A stretch of 34,863 nucleotides of DNA, from contig NZ_LT607414.1 in assembly GCF_900095225.1 (NCBI RefSeq), positions 380,419 through 415,281 on the forward strand, read 5' to 3'. This document shows positions 1 through 6,533 of this stretch, one piece after another (positions within the stretch are counted from its first letter, which is position 1; each line of letters opens with the position of its first letter). This DNA is from Pseudomonas sp. UMAB-08 (GTDB lineage Bacteria > Pseudomonadota > Gammaproteobacteria > Pseudomonadales > Pseudomonadaceae). Both the position numbers and the translations under genes were made by a program. The notes beneath the pieces are model-generated. The model saw nothing but the letters and a program-made list of their open reading frames with translations, ran no database searches and was not told the DNA's origin.

Positions 1-469
1 CCGCCTTGAGCAACAGATGCCCTTGGCGTACTTCCTCGCCCTCCTTGCGCACATGCTCGCCGACGCTTACCGGCGGGCACCAGACTTGCGCGCCCTCGAC
101 CCGGCAACGTTCTTGCGGCACCACGGTATCGGCTCCCGGTGGCAATGGCGCTCCGGTAAAAATCCTCACCGCCTGTTGCGGCAACAATGGCGAGCTGTCG
201 CTGGCCCCTGCGGCAATCCGTCCAACCACCGACAGATAACCGCCCGCCAGTGGCAGGTCAGACGCCCTGAGGGCATAACCGTCCATGGCACTGTTGTCCC
301 AGGCCGGCAGGTTTACCGGGGAATGGATGTCACTTGCCAGCACCCGCCCCAAGGCTTGATCCAGGGGGATCTTTTGTATCGGTGGCGGCGGTCGTACCTG
401 GCTCAGCAGTCGGCTGATGGCCTCGTCCACGGGCATCAAGTTGCCGCTGTCGCACACCGGGCCGGTCAT
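1..469 (-). CDS. moeA: MoeA molybdopterin molybdenumtransferase, 5' part only
   Basis: The leftward frame starting at ATG 469 encodes about 156 residues before it runs off the left edge. The visible part carries the typical MoeA N-terminal features: a helical start with the run VDEAISRLL, then LDQALGRVLA, the conserved PAWDNSAMDGYAL segment near residue 60, and IFTGAPLPPGADTVVPQE near residues 110-127. MoeA inserts molybdate into adenylylated molybdopterin in the cytoplasm, the last step of the cofactor needed by nitrate reductase. Its ATG overlaps the stop of moaB as ATGA, so the two genes are almost certainly co-translated. In P. aeruginosa a moeA-moaB pair accompanies the nitrate reductase operon, which fits a denitrification locus. 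The C-terminal two thirds are outside the window, so intactness cannot be judged. Confidence 0.93.
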   Translation of the reverse strand, partial: MTGPVCDSGNLMPVDEAISRLLSQVRPPPPIQKIPLDQALGRVLASDIHSPVNLPAWDNSAMDGYALRASDLPLAGGYLSVVGRIAAGASDSSPLLPQQAVRIFTGAPLPPGADTVVPQERCRVEGAQVWCPPVSVGEHVRKEGEEVRQGHLLLKA

Positions 470-1020
470 GAGCGTGCCTCGCAGGCGTCAATCACCTGCT
501 GCCCCTGCGGCTTCAAATGCGGAGCGAAATTACACGGGCCGGTGCGACTGTCCAGTTGCTCGAGCAGGATCTTGTCCCAGGCAGTTCGGCACGCGCCCGG
601 TGAACCCGGTACGCAGCACACCAGCACCCCATTGCTCATCCCGGCCAACGCCCGTGACTGCAGACTGGACATGCCGATTTCCGCCAGAGACACCTGACGA
701 AACAGTTCACCGAAGCCTTCCACATGTTTATCCAGCAAGGGCAGGACCGCTTGCGGCGTGTTGTCGCGAGGGGTGAATCCGGTGCCGCCGGTCATCAGCA
801 CCACTTGCACCTTGGGGTCGGCGATCCAGTGGGAGAGTTTGGCGCGGATCTGATAAATGTCGTCCTTGACCAGATCACGGTCGATCAACACATGCCCGGC
901 CGTTTGCAACAAATCCGTCAGCGTCTGTCCCGAGGTGTCGGTCTCAAAGGTTCGCGTATCGCTGATGGTCAGTACGGCGATGTTCAGCGGTTGAAACGTG
1001 CGTTGCGCCAGATGGGCCAT
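466..1020 (-). CDS. moaB: MoaB molybdenum cofactor biosynthesis protein
   Basis: This 184-residue protein belongs to the MoaB/Mog family, which binds molybdopterin and in MogA-type members adenylylates it. Family motifs are clear: [12 protein letters not shown] near residue 13, [12 protein letters not shown] near residue 77, and the nucleotide-binding run [14 protein letters not shown] near residue 135. The start is placed at ATG 1020 because GGGAAGG lies 6-7 bases upstream of it. The in-frame TTG at 1026 would sit directly against that Shine-Dalgarno sequence. The stop overlaps moeA as ATGA. A 136-base gap separates it from pdxH upstream and holds no recognisable ANR/DNR box, so it is either read through from pdxH or has a promoter I cannot identify. 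Length is slightly above the usual 170-180 residues. Confidence 0.93.
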   Translation of the reverse strand: MAHLAQRTFQPLNIAVLTISDTRTFETDTSGQTLTDLLQTAGHVLIDRDLVKDDIYQIRAKLSHWIADPKVQVVLMTGGTGFTPRDNTPQAVLPLLDKHVEGFGELFRQVSLAEIGMSSLQSRALAGMSNGVLVCCVPGSPGACRTAWDKILLEQLDSRTGPCNFAPHLKPQGQQVIDACEARS

Positions 1021-1156
1021 ATCCAAGCCTTCCCGTAGATGAGGGTATGGCCCAGCCTGAACCGGAATTCTGATCGAGCCTATTCCTCCAAGGAGGTACC
1101 TCGACAGGGCAAAGGGTCAGTGCCGGCCAGCCAGGCACCCGGACGATCTTTTGGGC

Positions 1157-1804
1157 TCAAGGCGCCAAACGACTTCGTTGCCACACGCCATTCTGCAAGC
1201 GGTAGTCGAGACGATCATGCAGGCGATCAGCACGCCCCTGCCAGAACTCCAGCCGTTCAGGATGCAGGCAGTAACCACCCCAATGCTCGGGTCGCGGCAA
1301 CGTCTGGCCGACGAAGTGCTGTTCGGTTTCTGCCAATAAGGATTCGAGCGCTGCGCGACTCGCCACTGGACGGCTTTGCGGCGAAGCCCAGGCACCCAAA
1401 CGGCTGGCCAGGGGGCGGGAGTCGAAGTAAGCATCCGAGAGCTGCGAGGCGAGCCTGGACACCTGACCTTCAATCCGAACCTGACGTTCCAGACCGGGCC
1501 AGAAAAAGGTTATGGCGGCATAGGGATTGCTCGCCAGCTGCAACCCCTTGTCACTCTGGTAATGGCCGAAAAAAGTGAAACCTTCATCGCTGAAGCCCTT
1601 GAGCAGCAGAATTCGGCAGTGTGGTCGCCCCGCGCTGTCAACCGTCGCCAAGGCCATGCTATTGGCCTCGACGGGGGCACTCTCGGTCTCGCGAGCTTGC
1701 TGCATCCACTGCCGGAACATGACCAGAGGGTCGTCCATCGCCAGATCGTCTTGCAAGCCATCAAGGGTGTAACTACGGCGCATTTCAGCCAGGGAAAGGG
1801 GCAT
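1157..1804 (-). CDS. pdxH: Pyridoxamine 5'-phosphate oxidase (PdxH)
   Basis: The product is a 215-residue FMN-dependent oxidase that converts pyridoxine or pyridoxamine 5'-phosphate to pyridoxal 5'-phosphate in the cytoplasm. Family marks are the N-terminal [13 protein letters not shown], the FMN-binding [12 protein letters not shown] near residue 60, the core [25 protein letters not shown], and the typical C-terminal end with WQRSRLAP. The length equals the family norm when ATG 1804 is used, which is preceded by CTGGAGATCACC; the longer frame starts inside the promoter. A perfect TTGAC-N4-ATCAA box lies 62 bases upstream of this ATG, the spacing seen at norC, so the gene is probably induced with denitrification. 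PdxH is normally a housekeeping gene, so this may be a second, anaerobically regulated copy; that cannot be settled from one window. Confidence 0.95.
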   Translation of the reverse strand: MPLSLAEMRRSYTLDGLQDDLAMDDPLVMFRQWMQQARETESAPVEANSMALATVDSAGRPHCRILLLKGFSDEGFTFFGHYQSDKGLQLASNPYAAITFFWPGLERQVRIEGQVSRLASQLSDAYFDSRPLASRLGAWASPQSRPVASRAALESLLAETEQHFVGQTLPRPEHWGGYCLHPERLEFWQGRADRLHDRLDYRLQNGVWQRSRLAP

Positions 1805-1859
1805 GGTGGTGATCTCCAGAAGGTTATGCGCAGTGTGCGAGTCACTCCGCGACACAACC

Positions 1860-1873
1860 TTGACCACCATCAA
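1860..1873 (-). promoter_or_regulatory. ANR/DNR box upstream of pdxH
   Basis: TTGACCACCATCAA matches the TTGAY-N4-RTCAA consensus of FNR-type regulators exactly. Its centre is about 62 bases from the pdxH ATG, the same distance as in front of norC and the hemN-like gene. A weak -10-like CACACT lies 32 bases downstream of the centre, as expected for a class II FNR-type promoter. ANR and DNR recognise near-identical sites, so which one acts is an inference. Confidence 0.75.
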
Positions 1874-1903
1874 CACTGAGCAACGACACCCGACAGCCCT
1901 CCC

Positions 1904-3433
1904 TCACTTGAGCCGCAAACGCCGGGCCAGTTTGTGCAGGTTGCTGGGATCGACCTCCAGAAGCCGTGCGGCACTGGCCCAGTTTTCCCCGGAAAGACTC
2001 AGGGCGTGAAGAATTTTTTGCCGCTGGTAATCGTCGACGGCTTCACCCAAGGGCTGAAACGGCAAGCCAGGCGCAACGTTCAGCGGCAGCTCGGCAACCG
2101 CGCCCTGTGACCCCACCGCGCTGTCGAGATCCAGTATCTCGGGCTCCAGCGTCATGATCAGGTTGCGACTGGTGCCGCGGCTTAACTGCTTCAACGCGGC
2201 TCGACTGATCACATGTTCCAGTTCACGCACATTGCCTGGCCAGGCATAGCCCAGTAGCGCTCGCTCGGCCGCCGGCGACAGACGCAAACCGCGCAGGCCA
2301 AGTCGCGCCCGATTGAGTTCAAGGAAATGCCCGGCCAGCATCAACACATCGCTACCGCGTTCGCGCAGGGCCGGAATAGGCACTGGGTACACCGAGAGAC
2401 GGTGATACAGATCGGCACGAAACAAGCCGTCGCGAATGCTGTCCGGCAAATGTCGGTTAGTCGCGGCGATGATCCGTACATCGACATGCAGCGGCTTGTC
2501 GGCGCCCAGCCTTTGGATCTCGCCGTTTTGTAACGTGCGCAGCAATTTGGCTTGCACGCTCAATGGCAACTCACCGACCTCGTCGAGAAACAGCGTGCCG
2601 CCGTTGGCCGCATCAAAACGCCCGGCACGATCGCTGGTCGCCCCGGAAAACGCTCCTTTGACATGCCCGAACAACTCGCTCTCCGCCAGCGATTCCGGCA
2701 AGGCGGCGCAATTGACATGCACCAGAGGCTTGTGACGCCGGCGTGAAAGGCGGTGCAAACGCCGGGCGAACAGCTCTTTACCGACCCCGGTTTCGCCCAG
2801 CAGCAATACCGGCAGTTCAGAATCGGCCAACACCTCCAGCTCATTAAGCAACTGGCGCAACACGTCGCTCTGACCGAGGATTTCGCCTTCCTCAGCGGGC
2901 ATCCGCACGTCCTGAGTATCGCTGCGGGACAAGCGCAAGCTGCGGTTTTCCTGCTCGAGCCGGGTTACCCGCACAGCGGCCTCGATCTGCAACGTACAGC
3001 GTTTGAGCTCCTCCCGCGCGTGGCTGTCGAAGGTCCCGGCATGCAGCGCATCGAGTGTGATCGCGCCCCATATCCGCCCTTCCACATACAGACTCACGCC
3101 CATGCAGTCATGCACCGGCAACGGTTCGCCGACATGGCCGTCGAGCAAGCCGTCATAGGGGTCCGGCAGGCGGCTGTCGGGCTCGAACCACGTGGGCTCG
3201 CGTGAGGCCATAATCGCCGCCAGTCGAGGATGCTGGGCGATGACAAACCGGCGCCCCAGCGCTTCGTGAACCAGTCCTACCGTCGCGACTGGCCTCAGGC
3301 TGTCATCATCCAGACGCAGCAACCCCACGGCGCCACTGTGGAAGTACTCGCGCAGGGTGTGGACAAGCCGTTGCAAACGCACGGCATTCGGCAGCTCGAC
3401 GATCAAGTCAGCAGCCAGGCTTTCACGGAGCAT
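1904..3433 (-). CDS. norR: NorR, NO-responsive sigma54-dependent activator
   Basis: This 509-residue enhancer-binding protein has three parts. A GAF domain (about 15-165) would hold a mononuclear iron that binds NO; the ligands known from E. coli NorR are recognisable as R70, Y93-D94, H108 and C110. An AAA+ domain (about 185-415) has Walker A GETGVGKE at 213, Walker B GGTLFLDEVGE at 278, and GAFSGA at 260 where the family usually has GAFTGA. A Fis-type helix-turn-helix occupies the last 40 residues. The ATG at 3433 was chosen because AAGGGTG lies about 9 bases upstream; GTG at 3445 is an in-frame alternative. The gene is divergent from ytfE, and the NorR-type site nearest norR overlaps its ribosome-binding region, suggesting autoregulation. 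The P. aeruginosa relative is FhpR. Confidence 0.93.
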   Translation of the reverse strand: MLRESLAADLIVELPNAVRLQRLVHTLREYFHSGAVGLLRLDDDSLRPVATVGLVHEALGRRFVIAQHPRLAAIMASREPTWFEPDSRLPDPYDGLLDGHVGEPLPVHDCMGVSLYVEGRIWGAITLDALHAGTFDSHAREELKRCTLQIEAAVRVTRLEQENRSLRLSRSDTQDVRMPAEEGEILGQSDVLRQLLNELEVLADSELPVLLLGETGVGKELFARRLHRLSRRRHKPLVHVNCAALPESLAESELFGHVKGAFSGATSDRAGRFDAANGGTLFLDEVGELPLSVQAKLLRTLQNGEIQRLGADKPLHVDVRIIAATNRHLPDSIRDGLFRADLYHRLSVYPVPIPALRERGSDVLMLAGHFLELNRARLGLRGLRLSPAAERALLGYAWPGNVRELEHVISRAALKQLSRGTSRNLIMTLEPEILDLDSAVGSQGAVAELPLNVAPGLPFQPLGEAVDDYQRQKILHALSLSGENWASAARLLEVDPSNLHKLARRLRLK

Positions 3434-3490
3434 GGTAATAATCACCCTTTATGGTTGTGTTCACCCTAGGCCGTCAGGGTACTTATCACC
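3434..3490. promoter_or_regulatory. Three NorR-type sites between norR and ytfE
   Basis: Three exact copies of the 13-base dyad GGT-N7-ACC lie at 3434-3446 (GGTAATAATCACC), 3453-3465 (GGTTGTGTTCACC) and 3478-3490 (GGTACTTATCACC). This is the NorR consensus known from Ralstonia eutropha and contains the GT-N7-AC core of E. coli, where three sites are also needed. The first site abuts the norR ATG and covers its ribosome-binding region. The last site ends 40 bases before the sigma54 promoter of ytfE. A weaker dyad, GTATTTTCAATAC, at 3510-3522 does not fit the consensus. Confidence 0.88.
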
Positions 3491-3530
3491 ACAACAAAAA
3501 ATTAATCGAGTATTTTCAATACGTTAACTA

Positions 3531-3546
3531 TGGCATGCCGGATGCA
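3531..3546 (+). promoter_or_regulatory. Sigma54 (-24/-12) promoter of ytfE
   Basis: TGGCATGCCGGATGCA has the GG and GC dinucleotides at the exact 12-base spacing of the RpoN consensus TGGCACG-N4-TTGCA, with two substitutions. It predicts transcription from about 3557, leaving a leader of about 30 bases before the ytfE ATG. An A/T-rich stretch with a degenerate IHF-like sequence near 3504-3516 lies between it and the NorR sites, where DNA bending would be expected. Confidence 0.85.
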
Positions 3547-3585
3547 AAAGGATTGGGGAACCTGTGAAACCTAAAAGGAAACCCG

Positions 3586-4260
3586 ATGAGCCTGACCCTT
3601 CTGGACCAAAGTCTCGGCCAACTGGCCTGCGACATTCCCGGCGCCACCCGGACTTTTCACGCCTTCAATCTGGACTTCTGTTGCGGCGGGCAAAAAAGCC
3701 TGCGTGAAGCAGCCCTTGGTAAAGGCCTCGATCCCCTGCTGATTGCCGACGCGCTCTACGCCTTGCAAGACGCCGGTGAAACCCAGCACGACTGGCGCAA
3801 CGAACCCGAGGAACTGTTGATCGCCCATATCCTGGCGCGCTACCACGCCCGCCACCGCGAGCAACTGCCGGAACTGATCCGCCTGGCCCGCCGTGTCGAG
3901 CAGGTCCATGGCGCACGCAGCAACTGCCCCAATGGCCTGGCCGACCACCTGCGGGACATGCAGCAAGAACTCGAGGGCCACATGCTCAAGGAAGAACAAG
4001 TGCTCTTCCCGATGCTGCAACAGGGAATGGGTCCCCGGGCCGCACCGCCGATCCAGGTGCTGCGCTTTGAACATGATCAACACGGTGAAGCCCTGGAAAA
4101 AATGCTCGCCCTGACCGACAACATCACGCCACCTGCCGATGCCTGCAACACTTGGCGCGCCCTTTATCGCGGGCTACTGGAATTTCGAGACGACCTGATG
4201 CAGCACATCCATCTGGAAAACAACGTGCTGTTCGTCAAGGCCCTGAACCCTCGCCATTGA
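3586..4260 (+). CDS. ytfE: YtfE/RIC-type di-iron repair protein (DnrN/ScdA family)
   Basis: The 224-residue protein repairs iron-sulfur centres damaged by NO. An N-terminal ScdA_N (DUF542) domain (about 1-65) contains the hallmark Cys pair in NLDFCCGG at residues 32-33. The rest is a hemerythrin-like four-helix bundle with candidate di-iron ligands H81/H87/H90, H132 and E136 (GHMLKEE), H163 (FEHDQHG), and H207/H209 with E211 (QHIHLENN), matching the E. coli YtfE pattern. The ATG follows an AAAAGG ribosome-binding site. It stands alone, divergent from norR, behind a sigma54 promoter with three NorR sites, and ends at a strong terminator, so it is a single-gene NO-induced unit. In P. stutzeri the equivalent gene is called dnrN. 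Confidence 0.95.
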   Translation: MSLTLLDQSLGQLACDIPGATRTFHAFNLDFCCGGQKSLREAALGKGLDPLLIADALYALQDAGETQHDWRNEPEELLIAHILARYHARHREQLPELIRLARRVEQVHGARSNCPNGLADHLRDMQQELEGHMLKEEQVLFPMLQQGMGPRAAPPIQVLRFEHDQHGEALEKMLALTDNITPPADACNTWRALYRGLLEFRDDLMQHIHLENNVLFVKALNPRH

Positions 4261-4277
4261 TCACTTACCGGCACTAT

Positions 4278-4315
4278 AAAACCCGCGCCAGCCAACCGGT
4301 TGGCGCGGGTTTTTT
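4278..4315 (+). terminator. Rho-independent terminator after ytfE, probably bidirectional
   Basis: The arms AAAACCCGCGCCA (4278-4290) and TGGCGCGGGTTTT (4301-4313) form a 13-bp GC-rich stem with a 10-base loop, followed by a T run. The loop region contains GCCAACCGGTTGGC, an alternative palindrome. The A run on the left arm means it can also serve the leftward gene that ends at 4348. Confidence 0.9.
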
Positions 4316-4347
4316 CTGGGCCGGATGAAGCTACGATGATGAGATGA

Positions 4348-4785
4348 TCAACCGTGCCAATAGAACATGGCCTTGGCCAGGATCACGATCAACAGCATGT
4401 GTCCCAGAATGCTGCGGCGAATCCAGTTGGCGCGGACCGACGTCATCCGTGCGCTTTTCAGCCAATACGCCAGCAGCAAGTAATGCCCGATGATGCTCAA
4501 GGCCAGAACGATCTTCAGGCTCAATAGCGTGCCAAAACTGCTGGCCAGCGGCTGATTCAATACACCACGGTGCTGCCACGCCAGCCCGATGCCGGCGCCA
4601 TACAACAGCAACACCACCCCATGCAGCACTTTGCGCGAGCGCACCGCAATCGCTTGATCCGCCGTCAGTTGCCCGCCGCTCGCCAACTGTTGGCGGGCGG
4701 AATGCCAGATGAACACCTCGAAAAACAGCGTGCCGATAAAGGCGATGGCCGCCAGCAAGTGAGTGACCAGCAAAAAGGGATACAT
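4348..4785 (-). CDS. Small four-helix membrane protein, partner gene of nnrS
   Basis: This 145-residue protein is almost entirely hydrophobic and shows about four membrane segments (roughly 3-22, 52-70, 84-106 and 122-142). Histidines lie at the helix edges, for example TH at 8-9, WH at 27-28, H55, H101 and H129. This layout resembles small CopD-like or heme-associated membrane proteins, but I cannot assign a function. Its ATG follows GGAGG by nine bases, and the gene starts 28 bases after nnrS, so the two form an operon driven by the promoter upstream of nnrS. P. aeruginosa also has a small membrane protein gene next to its nnrS-like gene, which supports a functional pair. It ends in front of the bidirectional terminator shared with ytfE. 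Confidence 0.8.
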   Translation of the reverse strand: MYPFLLVTHLLAAIAFIGTLFFEVFIWHSARQQLASGGQLTADQAIAVRSRKVLHGVVLLLYGAGIGLAWQHRGVLNQPLASSFGTLLSLKIVLALSIIGHYLLLAYWLKSARMTSVRANWIRRSILGHMLLIVILAKAMFYWHG

Positions 4786-4813
4786 CAGCGGTAGCCTCCG
4801 TCAGTTCGTCTGC

Positions 4814-6004
4814 TCATCCTGGATGGCCATCAACCCGGGTCCGCAGCAGCATTGGCCCATAGCGCCAGGCGTAGAGCGCAAACGCCAACGCCCAGCACAG
4901 CCCCGCCAGCCATAACGCCCCCAACGGAAACAACAGCACCAGCGCCACCCGGCTCAGACATGCCAGGTTCAGCAAAATAAACGCCAGGGTCATGCCTGAC
5001 GGCGGCTCCAGCGCACGACCGGTATGCCCCAGAGTGACCCGCGCGATCATCGCCAGAATCAAGCCGCCCATGGCACCTATCGTCAGGCAATGCACCGCCA
5101 GGCTCGGGTTCACCGGCACACCGAAATGCCACAGCGCCATGCCCACACAGGCCACCGCCAACCAGCCATAAGCCAGGTGCAGTGACCAGAGCAGCGGCAC
5201 GCGCCAGAGCGCCCGATCATGCCAGCGAACCAGACGCAGCAAATGCCCCGCCGCCAACACAGCAAACAGCAGGCCGACCCAGACATTGGGGTTAAGCGCA
5301 GGTCCGGCTGCATACAACAGCGCCACCAACGGTGAGCCCACCAACAGCAAGCGATCAAGCCAGGGCCAGGCGGCAACAGCATTGACCCGGCCGAGGCCGC
5401 GCTGGGTGAAAAACGGAATGATCCGTCCACCGATCAAACCCATCATCGCCGCCACCAGCCAGATGCCCGTCAGAACGCCTTGACGCTGCCAGCCTTCATG
5501 GCCGTCAACCAGGCCGAACACGGACAACCCGTCAGCCGCGGTCAACAGCAGCAACACAAACACAATCGGGTAGTTACGTTTCTGCCGCACCTTCCACAGG
5601 GTGAAGCCCATCAGTGCCGCCACCGCCAGCGGGAACGCCAACTCCAGAACCGCGAGCAGTGGCCACGGCACATTCGCCAACCAGGCCAGTCGTGCGAACA
5701 ACCACAGCAGCGCCAGAGCCGCCAGCGGCCTGCCGCTGATGCCAGGACGACCGGTCCAGGTCTGCACGGCGGTCAGCAGAAAACCGGCGATAATTGCCAG
5801 CGCAAAGCCGAACAGCAGCTCATGCCGATGCCAGGCCAGCCAACCGCCTGCTGGCTGCCAACTGGATATCGCGCCGCTCAAGGCCGCCAGCCAGAGCGGT
5901 ATGGCCAGCAACGCCAGAAGACAGCCCGCCAGGAAAAATGGCCTGAAGGCCAGGCGTAACAGCGGCACAATTGCCATCGCTGTACGGCGGTCAAGTACTT
6001 GCAT
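4814..6004 (-). CDS. nnrS: NnrS family heme/copper membrane protein
   Basis: The 396-residue protein has about twelve predicted membrane helices and the NnrS signature. This includes RLAFRPFFLAG near residue 17, HRHELLFGFALAIIAGF at 59-75, the following TWTGRPG, GGRIIPFFTQRG near 190, and a later HCLTIGAMGGLILAMIARVT segment. NnrS of Rhodobacter and Vibrio relieves nitrosative stress, partly by keeping iron from being trapped as dinitrosyl complexes. The start at ATG 6004 has GAGGAG seven bases upstream. A near-consensus ANR/DNR box lies 80 bases upstream with a reasonable -10 at the right distance. It precedes a small membrane gene, and the gene on its other side is divergent dnr, so the intergenic region serves both. 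Confidence 0.93.
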   Translation of the reverse strand: MQVLDRRTAMAIVPLLRLAFRPFFLAGCLLALLAIPLWLAALSGAISSWQPAGGWLAWHRHELLFGFALAIIAGFLLTAVQTWTGRPGISGRPLAALALLWLFARLAWLANVPWPLLAVLELAFPLAVAALMGFTLWKVRQKRNYPIVFVLLLLTAADGLSVFGLVDGHEGWQRQGVLTGIWLVAAMMGLIGGRIIPFFTQRGLGRVNAVAAWPWLDRLLLVGSPLVALLYAAGPALNPNVWVGLLFAVLAAGHLLRLVRWHDRALWRVPLLWSLHLAYGWLAVACVGMALWHFGVPVNPSLAVHCLTIGAMGGLILAMIARVTLGHTGRALEPPSGMTLAFILLNLACLSRVALVLLFPLGALWLAGLCWALAFALYAWRYGPMLLRTRVDGHPG

Positions 6005-6077
6005 AAAGCCACTCCTCTACCTTGTTACCGGCGGGTAAATCCCAGTCCTATCATCGGGTATTAGCGATGAGCGGCAC

Positions 6078-6091
6078 TTGTCACATATCAA
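6078..6091 (-). promoter_or_regulatory. Near-consensus ANR/DNR box upstream of nnrS
   Basis: TTGTCACATATCAA differs from TTGAY-N4-RTCAA at one position. A -10-like GATGAT (complement of 6050-6055) is centred 32 bases from the box centre, the spacing expected for class II FNR-type activation. This predicts a leader of about 40 bases to the nnrS start. The one mismatch makes it weaker evidence than the other four boxes. Confidence 0.6.
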
Positions 6092-6236
6092 GCGTGCAAA
6101 CTGTCAAAGGTCAGATTGACCGTTTGTAGTCGAATACGGGTTTGCAAAGGGCGTGCCCTAATGCCAATCAGGACCTAGCACCCCCGCCTATCGCGAGCGG
6201 GGCAAGCGCTCTCGCCATGACAACTGATTCGCGCAG

Positions 6237-6293
6237 GGTAAAATTGACCATTTAATGGTTTTTTAAACCATAAGGCGCAGGGTATTTTTAACC
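6237..6293 (+). promoter_or_regulatory. Three NorR-type sites upstream of dnr
   Basis: Three exact GGT-N7-ACC dyads lie at 6237-6249 (GGTAAAATTGACC), 6257-6269 (GGTTTTTTAAACC) and 6281-6293 (GGTATTTTTAACC). Start-to-start spacings are 20 and 24 bases, against 19 and 25 in front of ytfE. As there, the last site ends exactly 40 bases before a sigma54 promoter. An IHF-like sequence, TATCAAAGGATAA on the minus strand (6294-6306), follows directly. The cluster is a strong candidate enhancer for NorR. Confidence 0.88.
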
Positions 6294-6333
6294 TTATCCT
6301 TTGATACCCGCAGTAAACATGGGCCTCCGGGCA

Positions 6334-6349
6334 TGGCCCGCGTCTTGCT
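6334..6349 (+). promoter_or_regulatory. Sigma54 (-24/-12) promoter of the small ORF and dnr
   Basis: TGGCCCGCGTCTTGCT matches TGGCACG-N4-TTGCW at all but one position, with GG and GC at the correct spacing. Transcription would start near 6360, about 40 bases before the 29-codon ORF at 6402 and 170 bases before dnr. No competing sigma70 promoter or exact ANR box was seen for dnr. Confidence 0.85.
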
Positions 6350-6401
6350 CATGCATGAGCACTTTCAATGAAACTTTCCCCCTCGATTACCCGGAGTCGT
6401 C

Positions 6402-6491
6402 ATGAAAAAAGTCATTCAGCCACTGGCATGGTTTGTGGTTTTGACCTCAATCGTGGCCTTGGCCAGCGGTGTCTCTCTCGGCCTCGTTTGA
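6402..6491 (+). CDS. 29-residue single-pass membrane peptide, uncharacterised
   Basis: ATG 6402 opens a 29-codon frame ending at TGA 6489-6491. CCGGAG lies five bases before the ATG as a ribosome-binding site. The peptide starts MKKVIQPLAW and then has about 18 hydrophobic residues, rich in V, L and A, reaching the C-terminus, so it would be a single membrane helix with a basic cytoplasmic start. It is the first frame after the sigma54 promoter and lies 42 bases before dnr. It may be a real small protein, a leader ORF tuning dnr translation, or chance. Its codons (CTG, GTG, GCC, GGC) fit the host genome and the ribosome-binding site is good, which favours a real gene. I do not recognise a family. 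Confidence 0.6.
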   Translation: MKKVIQPLAWFVVLTSIVALASGVSLGLV

Positions 6492-6533
6492 CGTGATAGC
6501 CGTTCCCCTCCTCAACCTTCAGGATGAATTTTT

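Noticed and set aside
1084..1097. CCTCCAAGGAGG inverted repeat upstream of moaB
   Set aside because: Five-base arms with a two-base loop and no T run; too small for a terminator and unlike a DNR or NorR site.
3510..3522. GTATTTTCAATAC as a fourth NorR site
   Set aside because: It lacks the GGT and ACC ends, and would break the shared spacing to the sigma54 promoter.
6103..6120. GTCAA...TTGAC inverted repeat between nnrS and dnr
   Set aside because: The half sites point the wrong way round and are eight bases apart, so it does not fit an ANR/DNR box.
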